Positions 1 to 9,853 of a stretch of DNA of 56,707 bases are shown here, in pieces. Numbering within the stretch: the first letter of the stretch is position 1; every line of letters starts with the position of its first letter. The stretch spans positions 1-56,707 of the forward strand of contig CAUJHO010000005.1 of NCBI GenBank assembly GCA_963205025.1. Direction: 5' to 3'. Under the pieces are notes generated by a model, which was not told the origin of the DNA, ran no database searches, and was given only the letters and a program-made list of their open reading frames with translations. A program made the translations under genes and the position numbers. Origin of the DNA: Pseudomonadota bacterium. Its GTDB lineage: Bacteria; Pseudomonadota; Alphaproteobacteria; Caulobacterales; Caulobacteraceae.

Positions 1-1381
<1,381 letters not shown>

Positions 1382-1451
1382 TTTCGTCAGATAACGTGGT
1401 TTGAAAAATGAGGATGCGGGCGTAGCGTTCCGGCTCAACCCGGAGGTCGCC

Positions 1452-1874
1452 ATGCGCCGCATCGTCGTCAGTCTCATCGCCCTTGGCCTGGTCGCCGTCC
1501 CGGCGACGGTCGTCGTCCGTCCCGAGGCCGCCCAGGCCCAGAGTTCCTGCGCGGCCTCGACGCCGCGCGCCGGCACCGCCACGCGCCGCAACGTCCTCAA
1601 TGCCCTGCGCCCGCCGGTCGAACAGGTTCTGGGCGAGGATGTAGAGTTCATGGTCGATCGGATCCGCGTGGCCTGTGGCTGGGCCCGCGTCATCGTTCGG
1701 CCCCAGACCCCCGGCGGGCGCGGCAATCATTATGAAGCCGTCGATGCCGTGTTGCAGCAGACCGGCGGCAACTGGCGTCTGCGCCAGATCGCCTGCACCG
1801 AGGTGGACTGCGATCCAGCGGCGGACCAGTATCGGCGGCTGTATCCGAATCTGCCGCGAAGCCTGTTGTTCTAG
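1452..1874 (+). CDS. Secreted hypothetical protein
   Basis: A 140-residue protein with a clear Sec signal peptide: MRRIVVSLIALGLVAVPATV followed by an Ala-rich cleavage region ending near AQAQ. The mature part has four Cys residues (ACGW, ACTE, DCD and one near the N-terminus), so disulfides are possible in the periplasm. A region reading RVACGWARVIVRPQ precedes a C-terminal half rich in Gln, Arg and Tyr. The ATG at 1452 is preferred to upstream options because CGGAGG lies six bases before it and the signal peptide starts there. The stop codon overlaps the GTG start of the next gene (TAGTG), so the two are probably translated together. I do not recognise the family. Confidence 0.75.
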   Translation: MRRIVVSLIALGLVAVPATVVVRPEAAQAQSSCAASTPRAGTATRRNVLNALRPPVEQVLGEDVEFMVDRIRVACGWARVIVRPQTPGGRGNHYEAVDAVLQQTGGNWRLRQIACTEVDCDPAADQYRRLYPNLPRSLLF

Positions 1875-2452
1875 TGACGCCTGAACCCATCCTCGAAACG
1901 CCCCGCCTGATCCTGCGCCCGCCGCTTGCGGCGGATCTCGACGGCTATGTCGAACTGATGCGCGATGACGAGCACGTCCGCCACATCGGCGGGGCGGCAC
2001 CCCCCTCTGCCGTTTGGCGTCAGATGATGACCGTGGCCGGGTCCTGGTCGCTGCAGGGTTTCGGCTTCTTTTCGGTTCTCGAAAAGGGGACCGGACGCTG
2101 GGTCGGACGGCTGGGGCCGTGGTTCCCGCACGGCTGGCCCCAGGCCGAGGTCGGCTGGTCGATCCTGCCGTCAGAGGCGGGCAAGGGCTATGTCACCGAA
2201 GGGTCGGCCGCCGCCATCGACTGGGCTTTCAACTCCCTCGGTTGGGATGACGTCATCCATGTCATCGCACCGGAGAACATCGCCTCGCAAAAGGTCGCGG
2301 CGCGGCTCGGGTCGACCAACCGGGGGCCGACGCGGCTGCCGGAGCCCTTTCAGGACGCGGTCGTCGACGCCTGGGGCCAGACCCGCGACCAGTGGGCCGA
2401 GAACCGCAAGCGGTTCGACTGGCTGGGTCAGATGGTCGTTCGCGCTTCGTGA
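1874..2452 (+). CDS. GNAT family N-acetyltransferase
   Basis: A 192-residue acetyltransferase of the RimJ/RimL-like GNAT type. The opening ETPRLILRPPLAADLDGY is the usual N-terminal strand and helix of this group. The acetyl-CoA-binding region follows as VGWSILPSEAGKGYVTEG, with the pyrophosphate-binding G-x-G-Y step. The later ENIASQKVAARLG matches the conserved N-x-x-S-x-x-V-x-x-x-L-G helix. The acceptor substrate cannot be told from sequence. The gene starts with GTG at 1874, inside the stop codon of the preceding secreted-protein gene, which indicates translational coupling. No membrane segment or signal is present, so it should be cytoplasmic. Confidence 0.88.
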   Translation: MTPEPILETPRLILRPPLAADLDGYVELMRDDEHVRHIGGAAPPSAVWRQMMTVAGSWSLQGFGFFSVLEKGTGRWVGRLGPWFPHGWPQAEVGWSILPSEAGKGYVTEGSAAAIDWAFNSLGWDDVIHVIAPENIASQKVAARLGSTNRGPTRLPEPFQDAVVDAWGQTRDQWAENRKRFDWLGQMVVRAS

Positions 2453-2583
2453 GCGGACGGCTGTGGTCGTTCACGAACGTCGGGCGTTGATTGCTGCAAA
2501 CCCGATGGCGGCCTGATCGAGGGTCGGCAAACTGCCTTCATCGAAACGCGGCCAGTCCGGTCGCCCCTCGCTGGAGACAGACC

Positions 2584-3009
2584 ATGAAAGCTCTCATCAC
2601 CGCCGCCGCCCTGGCCCTGACCGCAGTCCCCGCCGTGGCCCAGGACGCGGCCACCGACATCACCTTCACCTTTGCCGTGGGCCAGCCGACCGGCCAGGTC
2701 ATGGTCGCCCTCTATGACAGCGCGGCGGCCTATGGCGGATCCGGCGCGCCGGTCCGGGTCGCCCGTGTCGAGGCCTCGGGTACCGTCATCTCGGCCACCT
2801 TCGAGGATCTGCCCGCCGGCGACTACGCCATGAAGGCCTTCCACGATGTCGACGGCGACGGTCGGATGGCGACCAATCCCTTCGGCATGCCGACCGAACC
2901 GTTCGCCTTCTCCAACAATGCGGTGGGCAACATGGGTCCGGCCGGCTGGGACCGGGCACACTTCTCGGCGGCCGGATCGGTCGCCCAGACCATCAACCTG
3001 GCTCGATAG
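2584..3009 (+). CDS. Secreted DUF2141 domain protein
   Basis: A 141-residue exported protein. MKALITAAALALTAVPAVAQ is a Sec signal peptide cut after AVAQ or nearby. The mature part reads like a DUF2141 beta-sandwich: a strand ending in VALYDS, then EDLPAGDYAMKAFHDVDGDG and ATNPFGMPTEPFAFSNNA, all typical of that family. The DVDGDG stretch resembles a Ca-binding loop. The ATG at 2584 starts directly with the signal peptide and has GGAGA nine bases upstream. In other bacteria DUF2141 proteins are often found beside carotenoid- or envelope-related genes. Here the next gene, 11 bases downstream, is a carotenoid-oxygenase homologue, so a joint operon is likely. The function of the domain is unknown. 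Confidence 0.85.
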   Translation: MKALITAAALALTAVPAVAQDAATDITFTFAVGQPTGQVMVALYDSAAAYGGSGAPVRVARVEASGTVISATFEDLPAGDYAMKAFHDVDGDGRMATNPFGMPTEPFAFSNNAVGNMGPAGWDRAHFSAAGSVAQTINLAR

Positions 3010-3020
3010 GCGGCCAGATC

Positions 3021-4481
3021 ATGATCCCCTCGCGTCGATCCTTCCTGATGGGGGCGGCGGCCCTGTCCGCTGCCGTCGCCACCCCCGATCTAGTCCGTGC
3101 CGCCCAGGCCGCAGCCGCCACGCCTGACTGGGCCCTGGCCACCGCCGACGTCGAAACCGACATCGCGCCGCGTGCGCTCAGCCTGGTCCATGGTCGGGCC
3201 CCGGCGGGTCTGGAGGGCGTGCTGTTCCGCAACGGCCCGGCCCGGTTTCGCCGCCCCGGCGGCAGCGCCCGGCATTGGTTCGACGGCGACGGCATGGTCC
3301 GCCGCTTCGCCATCGGTGATGGCCGTGCCGAGCTGTCGGCCCGTTTCGTCGACACGCGCAAGCGTCGCCAGGAGACGCGGCTGGACGCCATGGTCATGCC
3401 CGGCTTCGGCACCCCGGGCGACCCGCGCGCCGAGATCGGTTCGCCCGATGACGCCAATGCCGCCAACACATCGGTCCTGAGGGCGGGCGATCAGCTCTGG
3501 GCGCTGTGGGAAGGCGGCTCGCCGGTCGCCCTGGATCCGGTGACGCTGGAAACCCGCGACTATGTGACCCTCAGGCCCGACCTGCGGGCCATGCCGTTCC
3601 TGGCCCACCCGCGCATCGAGCCGGGCGGCCGGATCTGGAACCTGGGCATGGGCGGCGATCAGGCCATCGTCTGGCGGCTATCTCCCGACGGCGCGCTGGA
3701 GGATGCCTCGCTGATCCCCCTGCCGCGCGCCAGCTACGTCCACGATTTCACGGCGACCGAACGGCATCTGGTCATCGTGCTCCAGCCCTGGGTACGCGAA
3801 CGCCAGACCATGCCCTTTGCCGATGGCTTTGCCTGGCGCCCGGAGACCGGCACCCAGATCCTGGTTCTCGACAAAGACGATCTGAACCGCCGCCGTCTCT
3901 ATGAGGCCGAGGCCTTCGGCTTTTTCCATCTGGGCGACGCCTGGATGGAGGGCGGCGACATCCTGTTCGACCTGGCCCTGCATCGGGACATGGACTTTGC
4001 CGCGCGCGGGGCCAGCGAAGTGGTCGCGGGCATGCCGCTGGACAGTGAGCCGGCGCACCTGGGCCTGATGCGACTGAAGGCCGATGGCTCGACCGAACTG
4101 AGCCGCCTTGCGGTCATCGGAGAGTTTCCGCGCAGCGATCCGGCCCGTGCCGGCCTGATGCGGCGCCTGTCGGTTCACACGACGGGCGATCACACACAGA
4201 CGCCCTTCGCTCAGGCCATCGCGGTCACGGACTGGTCCGGCGGTCAGACCCGCCGTTTCGATTTTGGGGCCGACCATGTCGTCGATGAGATGGTCTATGT
4301 CGCCAAGCCGGGCGCACGGTCCGAGAGCGACGCCTGGCTGATCGGGCCCAGTCTGAACCTGACCGAACGGGTGACCGAGCTGCATGTGCTGGACATTGCG
4401 GACGTCGAAGCCGGGCCGGTGGCGACCTGGCGGGCCGACGTGGCCCTGCCGGCGGCGTTCCACGGCATCTGGGCGGGCTAG
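3021..4481 (+). CDS. Carotenoid oxygenase family protein, Tat-exported
   Basis: A 486-residue member of the carotenoid cleavage oxygenase (RPE65/lignostilbene dioxygenase) family, Fe(II)-dependent enzymes that split conjugated double bonds with O2. Family marks include LEGVLFRNGPARF near the N-terminus, HWFDGDGMV, NTSVLRAGDQLWALWEGG, YVHDFTATERHLVI and the final FHGIW. These contain the histidines expected to form the four-His iron site. The start SRRSFLMGAAALSAAV is a twin-arginine signal, so the enzyme probably folds with its iron in the cytoplasm and then crosses to the periplasm. The gene follows the DUF2141 gene by 11 bases and overlaps the convergent LytTR gene by 4. Whether the substrate is a carotenoid, stilbene or other aryl alkene cannot be decided. 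Confidence 0.9.
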   Translation: MIPSRRSFLMGAAALSAAVATPDLVRAAQAAAATPDWALATADVETDIAPRALSLVHGRAPAGLEGVLFRNGPARFRRPGGSARHWFDGDGMVRRFAIGDGRAELSARFVDTRKRRQETRLDAMVMPGFGTPGDPRAEIGSPDDANAANTSVLRAGDQLWALWEGGSPVALDPVTLETRDYVTLRPDLRAMPFLAHPRIEPGGRIWNLGMGGDQAIVWRLSPDGALEDASLIPLPRASYVHDFTATERHLVIVLQPWVRERQTMPFADGFAWRPETGTQILVLDKDDLNRRRLYEAEAFGFFHLGDAWMEGGDILFDLALHRDMDFAARGASEVVAGMPLDSEPAHLGLMRLKADGSTELSRLAVIGEFPRSDPARAGLMRRLSVHTTGDHTQTPFAQAIAVTDWSGGQTRRFDFGADHVVDEMVYVAKPGARSESDAWLIGPSLNLTERVTELHVLDIADVEAGPVATWRADVALPAAFHGIWAG

Positions 4482-5227
4482 TACCAGCCGGCCTTTCTGA
4501 GGGCGGGGGCGTAGCGCCGGCTGACCGGGGCCTCGACCCCGCCCTTGATCGTCAGGGTCGCGCGCCCGTCGCCGCGTTTCGCACCGAGGACGGCCTCCTT
4601 CGCCACCCACCAGCTGCGATGGACCTGTGCGCCTTCCAGGCCCTCCATCTCGATCACGGCATCGGACAGCCGCATCAGGATCAGGTCGGTGCCCCGGTCG
4701 GTGTAGAGGCGCAGGTAGTGGTCCTCGGCGGCGACGGCGTGCAGTTCGGCCCCCTTCAGCCGGGGCGGCAGGCGATTCAGGAATCGCGCGGGCGGGGCCT
4801 CGGCGGCGGCGGCGTGGGTCTGGATCGGGCGGTCTAGGAGGTGGCCGACGAGCGTCATCACGCCGGTGATGGCCGTGACGGGGCCGGCGAAGCTCAGAAT
4901 CTCAATAGGCTCCCAGCGGCGGCCGAACATCAGGTTCGTCATGGCCCAGATCAGGACGCTCAGAGACGCCGAGATCGTCAGCCACATCAGAAACCCGCGC
5001 AGGATCGGGCGCTCATCCATGGCGGGCCAGGCGGTGAAGCCGTCGGCGATGGTTCCGCCGACCACGGCTCCGACCAACATGGTCGGCAGCCAATAGACCA
5101 GCCGGTCCATCAACGGTGCTTCGCCCGAGCCAAAGGCCCCGGCGAAGGCGAGCAATAGGCCCAGGACGATGGCGGCGGTCAGGCCCTTCGCCCAGGATAT
5201 GAGCCAGGCGCGGCGGCTCTCGGTCAT
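4478..5227 (-). CDS. Membrane-bound LytTR family transcriptional regulator
   Basis: A 249-residue protein with an N-terminal membrane part of about four helices (residues 10-145, for example AAIVLGLLLAFAGAFGS and TMLVGAVVGGTIADGF). It ends in a LytTR DNA-binding domain (about 155-249). The domain shows ELHAVAAEDHYLRLYTDRG, then QVHRSWWVAKEAV and VSRRYAPALRKAGW, which match the family's strands and the conserved HRS/V-x-R-R-Y residues. It starts inside the stop of the TetR gene (ATGA overlap) and so belongs to the same operon. A membrane-tethered LytTR may sense an envelope signal and regulate the adjacent receptor/transporter locus, which is an inference. It overlaps the convergent carotenoid-oxygenase gene by 4 bases. 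Confidence 0.9.
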   Translation of the reverse strand: MTESRRAWLISWAKGLTAAIVLGLLLAFAGAFGSGEAPLMDRLVYWLPTMLVGAVVGGTIADGFTAWPAMDERPILRGFLMWLTISASLSVLIWAMTNLMFGRRWEPIEILSFAGPVTAITGVMTLVGHLLDRPIQTHAAAAEAPPARFLNRLPPRLKGAELHAVAAEDHYLRLYTDRGTDLILMRLSDAVIEMEGLEGAQVHRSWWVAKEAVLGAKRGDGRATLTIKGGVEAPVSRRYAPALRKAGWY

Positions 5228-5943
5228 CTTGATCCGGTCCCTTGCGAGGGGCAGCAGGCGCGAAAGCCGGCGGCGGCGAACTTGACCATATAGTCGCCCG
5301 CCGTCAGCAGGTCGCCGGACCTGGCCAGGCCGCCCGATAGCCGGTCCAGCCGTCCGGTCTCACCCAGGGTCAGGGTCAGGGCCCCCGACAGCATGTGATA
5401 GGCCCAGTACAGATCGACCTCGCGGGCCCCGGGCAGGACCTGTTTCAGCAACTCCATCAGGCGGCGGATGGCCGGGTCGAAATAGCGCGCCATGGTTTCG
5501 CCGCCGAAGGTCGGGTTGGCGTTGGTCTGGGCGACCAGGGCGGAATAGTGTTTCCAGCCCGGACCTCCCTTCAAGGACCATTCGAACGGCGGGCGCAGGA
5601 AGGCTTCGAGCAGGCCCTCCAGCGTCATCTGGTTGCCCGACGCCTCGGCATAGCGGTTGATCGCCTCGACCCGCTCATTGTTCCAGACCTCGGCCCGGCG
5701 GAGGAAGACGGCGTCGAACAGGTCGCGCTTGGCCCCGAAATAATAGTGGACGAGGGCGGTATCGACCCCGGCTTCACGCGCGACCTCGCGGATCGTGACG
5801 CCGTAGAAGCCGTGTTTGGAGAACAGGTCCTCGGCGGCATCCAGGATGGAATCGCGCGTGTCGCCGCCTGCACGCGCCTTGGGGGGCCGGCCCCGGCGCG
5901 CGGGCTTGGGTACAGCGGCAGGGGTGGAGGAACGGGTCGCCAT
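5224..5943 (-). CDS. TetR family transcriptional regulator
   Basis: A 239-residue TetR-type repressor. After a basic, Ala/Pro-rich N-terminal tail (residues 1-28) comes the HTH domain: TRDSILDAAEDLFSKHGFYG, then VTIREVAREAGVDTALVHYY and FGAKRDLFDAV. The C-terminal ligand domain resembles those of the CerR family (TetR_C with AYHMLSGAL). It is divergent from the TonB-dependent receptor gene across 186 bp, the usual layout for a regulator of that receptor. It forms a two-gene operon with the LytTR gene (4-base overlap). A palindrome at 6082-6101 in the shared intergenic region is a plausible operator. The ligand is unknown. Confidence 0.93.
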   Translation of the reverse strand: MATRSSTPAAVPKPARRGRPPKARAGGDTRDSILDAAEDLFSKHGFYGVTIREVAREAGVDTALVHYYFGAKRDLFDAVFLRRAEVWNNERVEAINRYAEASGNQMTLEGLLEAFLRPPFEWSLKGGPGWKHYSALVAQTNANPTFGGETMARYFDPAIRRLMELLKQVLPGAREVDLYWAYHMLSGALTLTLGETGRLDRLSGGLARSGDLLTAGDYMVKFAAAGFRACCPSQGTGSR

Positions 5944-6081
5944 GAATCACCAGCCTAACGGGGCGCGGACGCCGGACCAACATCGGCATTTCCGCCACAG
6001 CCCGAGCCTTACCTTGCGGGAGCCCCGAAGCGGCGTTTGACAGGTAACTGAATTGCGTTCACCTTCCAAAAAATCATTGAA

Positions 6082-6101
6082 CGCTGAATAAAACATCAGC
6101 G
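6082..6101. promoter_or_regulatory. Candidate TetR operator upstream of TonB receptor
   Basis: CGCTGA (6082-6087) and TCAGCG (6096-6101) are perfect inverted arms with an 8-base AT-rich spacer. The 20-bp site lies 28 bases before the receptor start and between the divergent TetR and receptor genes. Size and place fit a TetR-family operator. The assignment is positional only. A TTGACA hexamer at 6037-6042 could be the -35 box of the receptor promoter, but no good -10 box follows at the usual distance. Confidence 0.35.
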
Positions 6102-6129
6102 CGATGGAAACGCAGTCGGGGAGACAGCC

Positions 6130-8340
6130 ATGAAAAGATTTGCCCGCGCCGCCCTTATGGCCGGCGCCGCCTGGAGCGCCATGAGCGTTGGTGCTCTGGC
6201 CCAGGACGCCCAACCCGCGTCGGATGACGCGACCCAGGTCGGCGATATCATCGTCACGGCGCGCCGCCGTGAAGAGGTCCTGCAGGATGTGCCGATCGCG
6301 GTGACGTCGCTGGGTGCCGAGCGTCTGGAACAGACCGGTGCGACCGACATCACGGCCCTGCAGCAGCAGACGCCGAACGCCACCGTCCAGGTCGCGCGCG
6401 GTTCGAACTCGACCCTGATCTCCTTCATCCGCGGCGTTGGCCAGCAGGACCCGCTGTGGGGCTTCGAGCCCGGCGTGGGCCTGTACATCGACGACGTCTA
6501 TGTCGCCCGCCCGCAGGGTGCGGTTCTGGACATCTTCGACATCAACCGTATCGAAGTCCTGCGTGGGCCGCAGGGCACGCTGTACGGCCGCAACACCATC
6601 GGTGGCGCGATCAAATATGTGACCGACCGCATCGGCCAGACGCCTGAGTTCGAAGCTTCGGCGACGCTCGGCTCTTATCGCCAGGCGGACCTGGTCGTTT
6701 CGGGCGGTGCCCCGGTGTCGGATACGCTGGCGGTCGGCGCGGCCTTCGCCCGCTACACCCGCGACGGCTTCGGCGAGAACACCACCACGGGCCTGGATCA
6801 GTACAACCGCGATGTCACCGGCTGGCGCCTGTCGGCGGAATGGACCCCGACCGACGCCCTGTTCTTCCGTCTGGCCTACGACCGCGTTGATGACGATTCC
6901 AACCCGCGCCACGGCCACCGCGAAGTCAACTCGACGGTGGGCGGCTACACGCCCCCGACCAGCGTCTATGACACCCAGGCCGGCCTGACCGGCGAGCAGC
7001 GCGTGGTCACCGAAGGGTATTCGCTGACCGGCGACTGGACCGTCAATGACTGGCTGACCCTGCGCTCGATCACGGCGAGCCGTCGGGGCGACACGGCCAC
7101 GGTCATCGACTTCGACCAGACGCCGCTGCCCTATCTGGACGTTCCGGCCTACTATTCGGACCGCCAGTTCAGCCAGGAATTCCAGGCCCTGTTCGAAGGC
7201 GATCGCTGGTCGGGTGTGGCCGGCATCTACTACCTCGACTCGCGCGCCGCCGGCGTGTTCGACACCATCGCCGGCAACCTCGGTGTGGTGATCGCGGCGG
7301 CCGGCTCGGTCGATACGACGTCCTGGTCGGCGTTCGGTGATTTCTCCTACGAGCTGACCGATCGCCTGGAAGTCTCGGTCGGGGGGCGCTGGACCCAGGA
7401 CGACAAGACCGGCGACGTCTATCGGGCCTTCTTCCTGGGCGCGACCCGTTCGCCGCTGACGGGAGGCACGCCGCGCGCGGTGTTTGCGACCCGTACGGAC
7501 TATACGGCGTCCGAGACGTTCGAGCGGTTCACCCCGCGGGTCTCGGTGACCTATGATTTCACCGATGACTTCACCGGCTACGCTTCCTATTCGCAGGGCT
7601 TCAAGTCCGGCGGCTGGGACATGCGCGGCGACGCCTACCTGACGCCCCAGACCGTCAACGGCTATGACCCCGAAGTTGTCGACACCTTCGAGGTCGGCCT
7701 GAAGGGCAACCTCGGTGGCATGATCCAGTTCTCCTCGGCGGTCTTCTATTCCGCCTATGAGGACCAGCAGATCACCAGCCAGGTCGTTGCGACCCTGCCG
7801 GCGACCGGCATTGCCTCGATCGTCGACAACGTCGGCTCCTCGACCATCTACGGGGCCGAGTTCGAGGCCACCGCCTTCCTGACGGACAATCTGACGGCCT
7901 TCCTGTCGTACGGCTATCTGCATGCCGAGTTCGACGAGTTCATCACCTTCGTGACCGGTTCGCCGGTCGATATCTCGGACACGCGCGTGTTCCAGAACTC
8001 GCCGGAACACACCCTGTTCCTGGGCGCGACCTGGACCCAGCCGGACGTCTTCGGTGGCGACCTTTCGGTCACGCCGTCGATCTCCTACCGGTCGGACTAC
8101 CACCTGTTCGAGGCTGCTGATCCGATCCTCGACCAGGATGCCTACACCCTCGTCGACCTGGCGGCGGTGTGGGATTCGCCCAACGGCCATTTCTCGGTGG
8201 GCTTCAATGGTCGCAACCTGACCGACGAGACCTATCGCGTGGGCGGCTACAGCTTCCCGGGCGCGACCTTCAACAACTCGATCAGCGCCTTCTACGGCCC
8301 GCCCCGGACCTTCTCGGTCACGCTGACGGCCCGGTACTGA
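6130..8340 (+). CDS. TonB-dependent receptor
   Basis: A 736-residue outer-membrane receptor for energised uptake of a substrate through the TonB-ExbBD system. It opens with a signal peptide ending SVGALAQ, then a TonB-box-like DIIVTARRREE (about residues 40-50). The plug domain follows with FIRGVGQQDPLWGFEPGV, VGLYIDDVYVARPQGA and the conserved VEVLRGPQGTLYGRNTIGGA-like block. The beta-barrel runs to a C-terminal strand ending in Tyr (SVTLTARY). The plug resembles the large alphaproteobacterial group annotated loosely as iron-siderophore receptors, many of which take up other compounds. It has a good ribosome site (GGGGAGA), lies divergent from the TetR/LytTR operon, and is followed by a strong terminator. 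Substrate unknown. Confidence 0.95.
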   Translation: MKRFARAALMAGAAWSAMSVGALAQDAQPASDDATQVGDIIVTARRREEVLQDVPIAVTSLGAERLEQTGATDITALQQQTPNATVQVARGSNSTLISFIRGVGQQDPLWGFEPGVGLYIDDVYVARPQGAVLDIFDINRIEVLRGPQGTLYGRNTIGGAIKYVTDRIGQTPEFEASATLGSYRQADLVVSGGAPVSDTLAVGAAFARYTRDGFGENTTTGLDQYNRDVTGWRLSAEWTPTDALFFRLAYDRVDDDSNPRHGHREVNSTVGGYTPPTSVYDTQAGLTGEQRVVTEGYSLTGDWTVNDWLTLRSITASRRGDTATVIDFDQTPLPYLDVPAYYSDRQFSQEFQALFEGDRWSGVAGIYYLDSRAAGVFDTIAGNLGVVIAAAGSVDTTSWSAFGDFSYELTDRLEVSVGGRWTQDDKTGDVYRAFFLGATRSPLTGGTPRAVFATRTDYTASETFERFTPRVSVTYDFTDDFTGYASYSQGFKSGGWDMRGDAYLTPQTVNGYDPEVVDTFEVGLKGNLGGMIQFSSAVFYSAYEDQQITSQVVATLPATGIASIVDNVGSSTIYGAEFEATAFLTDNLTAFLSYGYLHAEFDEFITFVTGSPVDISDTRVFQNSPEHTLFLGATWTQPDVFGGDLSVTPSISYRSDYHLFEAADPILDQDAYTLVDLAAVWDSPNGHFSVGFNGRNLTDETYRVGGYSFPGATFNNSISAFYGPPRTFSVTLTARY

Positions 8341-8364
8341 TCCCGGTTTCATCCTGAGCCTTTG

Positions 8365-8402
8365 AACCCCGGTCGTCGGACAGCGACCGGGGTTTTCTTT
8401 AT
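8365..8402 (+). terminator. Rho-independent terminator after TonB receptor
   Basis: AACCCCGGTCG (8365-8375) pairs perfectly with CGACCGGGGTT (8384-8394) around an 8-base loop and is followed by TTCTTTATT. The 11-bp GC-rich stem plus T tract, 25 bases after the receptor stop, is a textbook intrinsic terminator. It separates the receptor transcript from the MFS gene. Confidence 0.9.
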
Positions 8403-8477
8403 TCAGATCAGCGCTTTTTCGTTGCGCCCGTCGCGCGCTGACCTAGGGTCGCCTTCGACGTTTTCGGGGAGGACAAA

Positions 8478-9770
8478 ATGTCAGACGCCGCCGCCAATCC
8501 GGCGCTCAAGCCGGGCTATCGCTACGTCGTTCTGACGCTGCTGATTATCGTCTACACCTTCAACTTTCTGGATCGTCAGATCCTGGGGATTCTCAAGGAT
8601 TCGATTCAGGTCGAGTTGGGCCTGACCGATACCCAGGTCGGGGTGATGGGCGGCATCGCCTTTGCGGCGCTGTATTCGATCCTGGGCATTCCGATCGCCT
8701 GGCTGGCCGACCGGGCTAGCCGCTCGTGGATCATGACTACGGCCCTGACGGTGTGGAGCGGCTTCACCGTGGCCTGCGGCTACGCCGGCTCGTTCTGGGC
8801 CCTGTTCCTGATGCGCATGGGCGTCGGCGTCGGTGAGGCCGGTGGCGTCGCGCCAGCCTATTCGCTGATCGCAGACTATTTCCCACCGCGCCAGCGGGCA
8901 CGGGCGCTGGCGGCCTTCTCTTTCGGCATTCCGGTGGGGATGGCCCTGGGCATCCTGCTGGGGGGTCTGATCGCAGCTCACGTCAACTGGCGTACGGCCT
9001 TCATCGTTGTGGGCATCGCCGGTCTGGTCATTGCCCCGATCTTCAAGCTGATGGTCAAGGATCCGGTGCGTGGCGGCCTGGATCGGGCCGAAGGTGCCCC
9101 GCCGCCCGAAGCCCGGCCAAAGGCTCCCCCCTTCGGCCAGGTGGTCAAGACGGTCCTGCCCAAACCCAGCTTCTGGCTTCTGGCCTTCGGGGCGGCCTCG
9201 TCGTCGGTGTGCGGCTATGGTGTCGCCTTCTGGCTGCCGACCTTCTTCCAGCGTAGCCTGGGCCTGACCCTGACAGAGACCTCGATCTACTACAGCGCCA
9301 TCACCCTGGTTGGCGGGGTCATCGGCATCTTTGCCGGCGGCTTTCTGGCCGACCGTTTCGGCGGACGTTCCAAGGCGGCCTATCCGCTGGTTCCGGCCAT
9401 CGCCTTCCTGATCGCCCTGCCGTTCTTCTATCTAGCCCTGAATGCGCCCAGCCTGACCCTGGCCTTCCCGCTGTTTCTGGTGCCGACGGCTCTGAACCTG
9501 GCCTGGCTGGGTCCGATCATCACGGCGGTTCAGCACCTGGCTCCGGCGTCGATGCGCTCAACGGCTTCGGCCCTGTTTCTGTTGATCAACAATCTCGTCG
9601 GGATTGCGCTGGGCACCTACTATTTCGGCTTTGCCTCGGACCTGCTGCGACCCCAGTTCGGGGATGAGTCGATCCGTTGGGCCATCTATTCCGGCGGTGG
9701 CTTCTATCTGCTCGCGGCGGCCCTGCTGTTTGCGGCGTCGCGGACCATGAAGCGCGACTGGGTGGACTGA
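8478..9770 (+). CDS. MFS transporter, spinster-like
   Basis: A 430-residue, 12-helix major facilitator. The first helix reads VVLTLLIIVYTFNFLDRQIL and the loop after helix 2 has the MFS signature as GIPIAWLADRASR. The stretch FLMRMGVGVGEAGGVAPAYS is typical of the spinster-type MFS subgroup frequent in sphingomonads and Caulobacter. The second half repeats the fold (GGFLADRFGGRSK). Such transporters often sit beside TonB-dependent receptors and may carry the imported compound over the inner membrane. Here the receptor lies just upstream, but a strong terminator intervenes, so this gene needs its own promoter. A GGAGGA Shine-Dalgarno precedes the ATG at 8478. Substrate and direction are not visible. 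Confidence 0.92.
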   Translation: MSDAAANPALKPGYRYVVLTLLIIVYTFNFLDRQILGILKDSIQVELGLTDTQVGVMGGIAFAALYSILGIPIAWLADRASRSWIMTTALTVWSGFTVACGYAGSFWALFLMRMGVGVGEAGGVAPAYSLIADYFPPRQRARALAAFSFGIPVGMALGILLGGLIAAHVNWRTAFIVVGIAGLVIAPIFKLMVKDPVRGGLDRAEGAPPPEARPKAPPFGQVVKTVLPKPSFWLLAFGAASSSVCGYGVAFWLPTFFQRSLGLTLTETSIYYSAITLVGGVIGIFAGGFLADRFGGRSKAAYPLVPAIAFLIALPFFYLALNAPSLTLAFPLFLVPTALNLAWLGPIITAVQHLAPASMRSTASALFLLINNLVGIALGTYYFGFASDLLRPQFGDESIRWAIYSGGGFYLLAAALLFAASRTMKRDWVD

Positions 9771-9785
9771 TCGCCTGTCAGGTGG

Positions 9786-9815
9786 TTGCGCCTGTGAAGG
9801 CGCAGCCCCTATAAG
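9786..9815 (+). promoter_or_regulatory. Candidate sigma-70 promoter of sucCD
   Basis: TTGCGC (9786-9791) and TATAAG (9810-9815) are separated by 18 bases and lie 38 bases before the sucC start. A short hairpin (TGCGCC 9787-9792 with GGCGCA 9799-9804) overlaps the spacer. The -10 box is good and the -35 is only half conserved. Confidence 0.4.
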
Positions 9816-9853
9816 CGCGCCATCTCCCCATTCGGTCGTGCGGCGGTCTATCC

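Noticed and set aside
5947..8352. Open frame of 801 codons antisense to the TonB receptor
   Set aside because: It is the mirror of a well-supported receptor gene in GC-rich DNA, has no recognisable domain, and is rich in Arg, Gly and Val as such shadows are.
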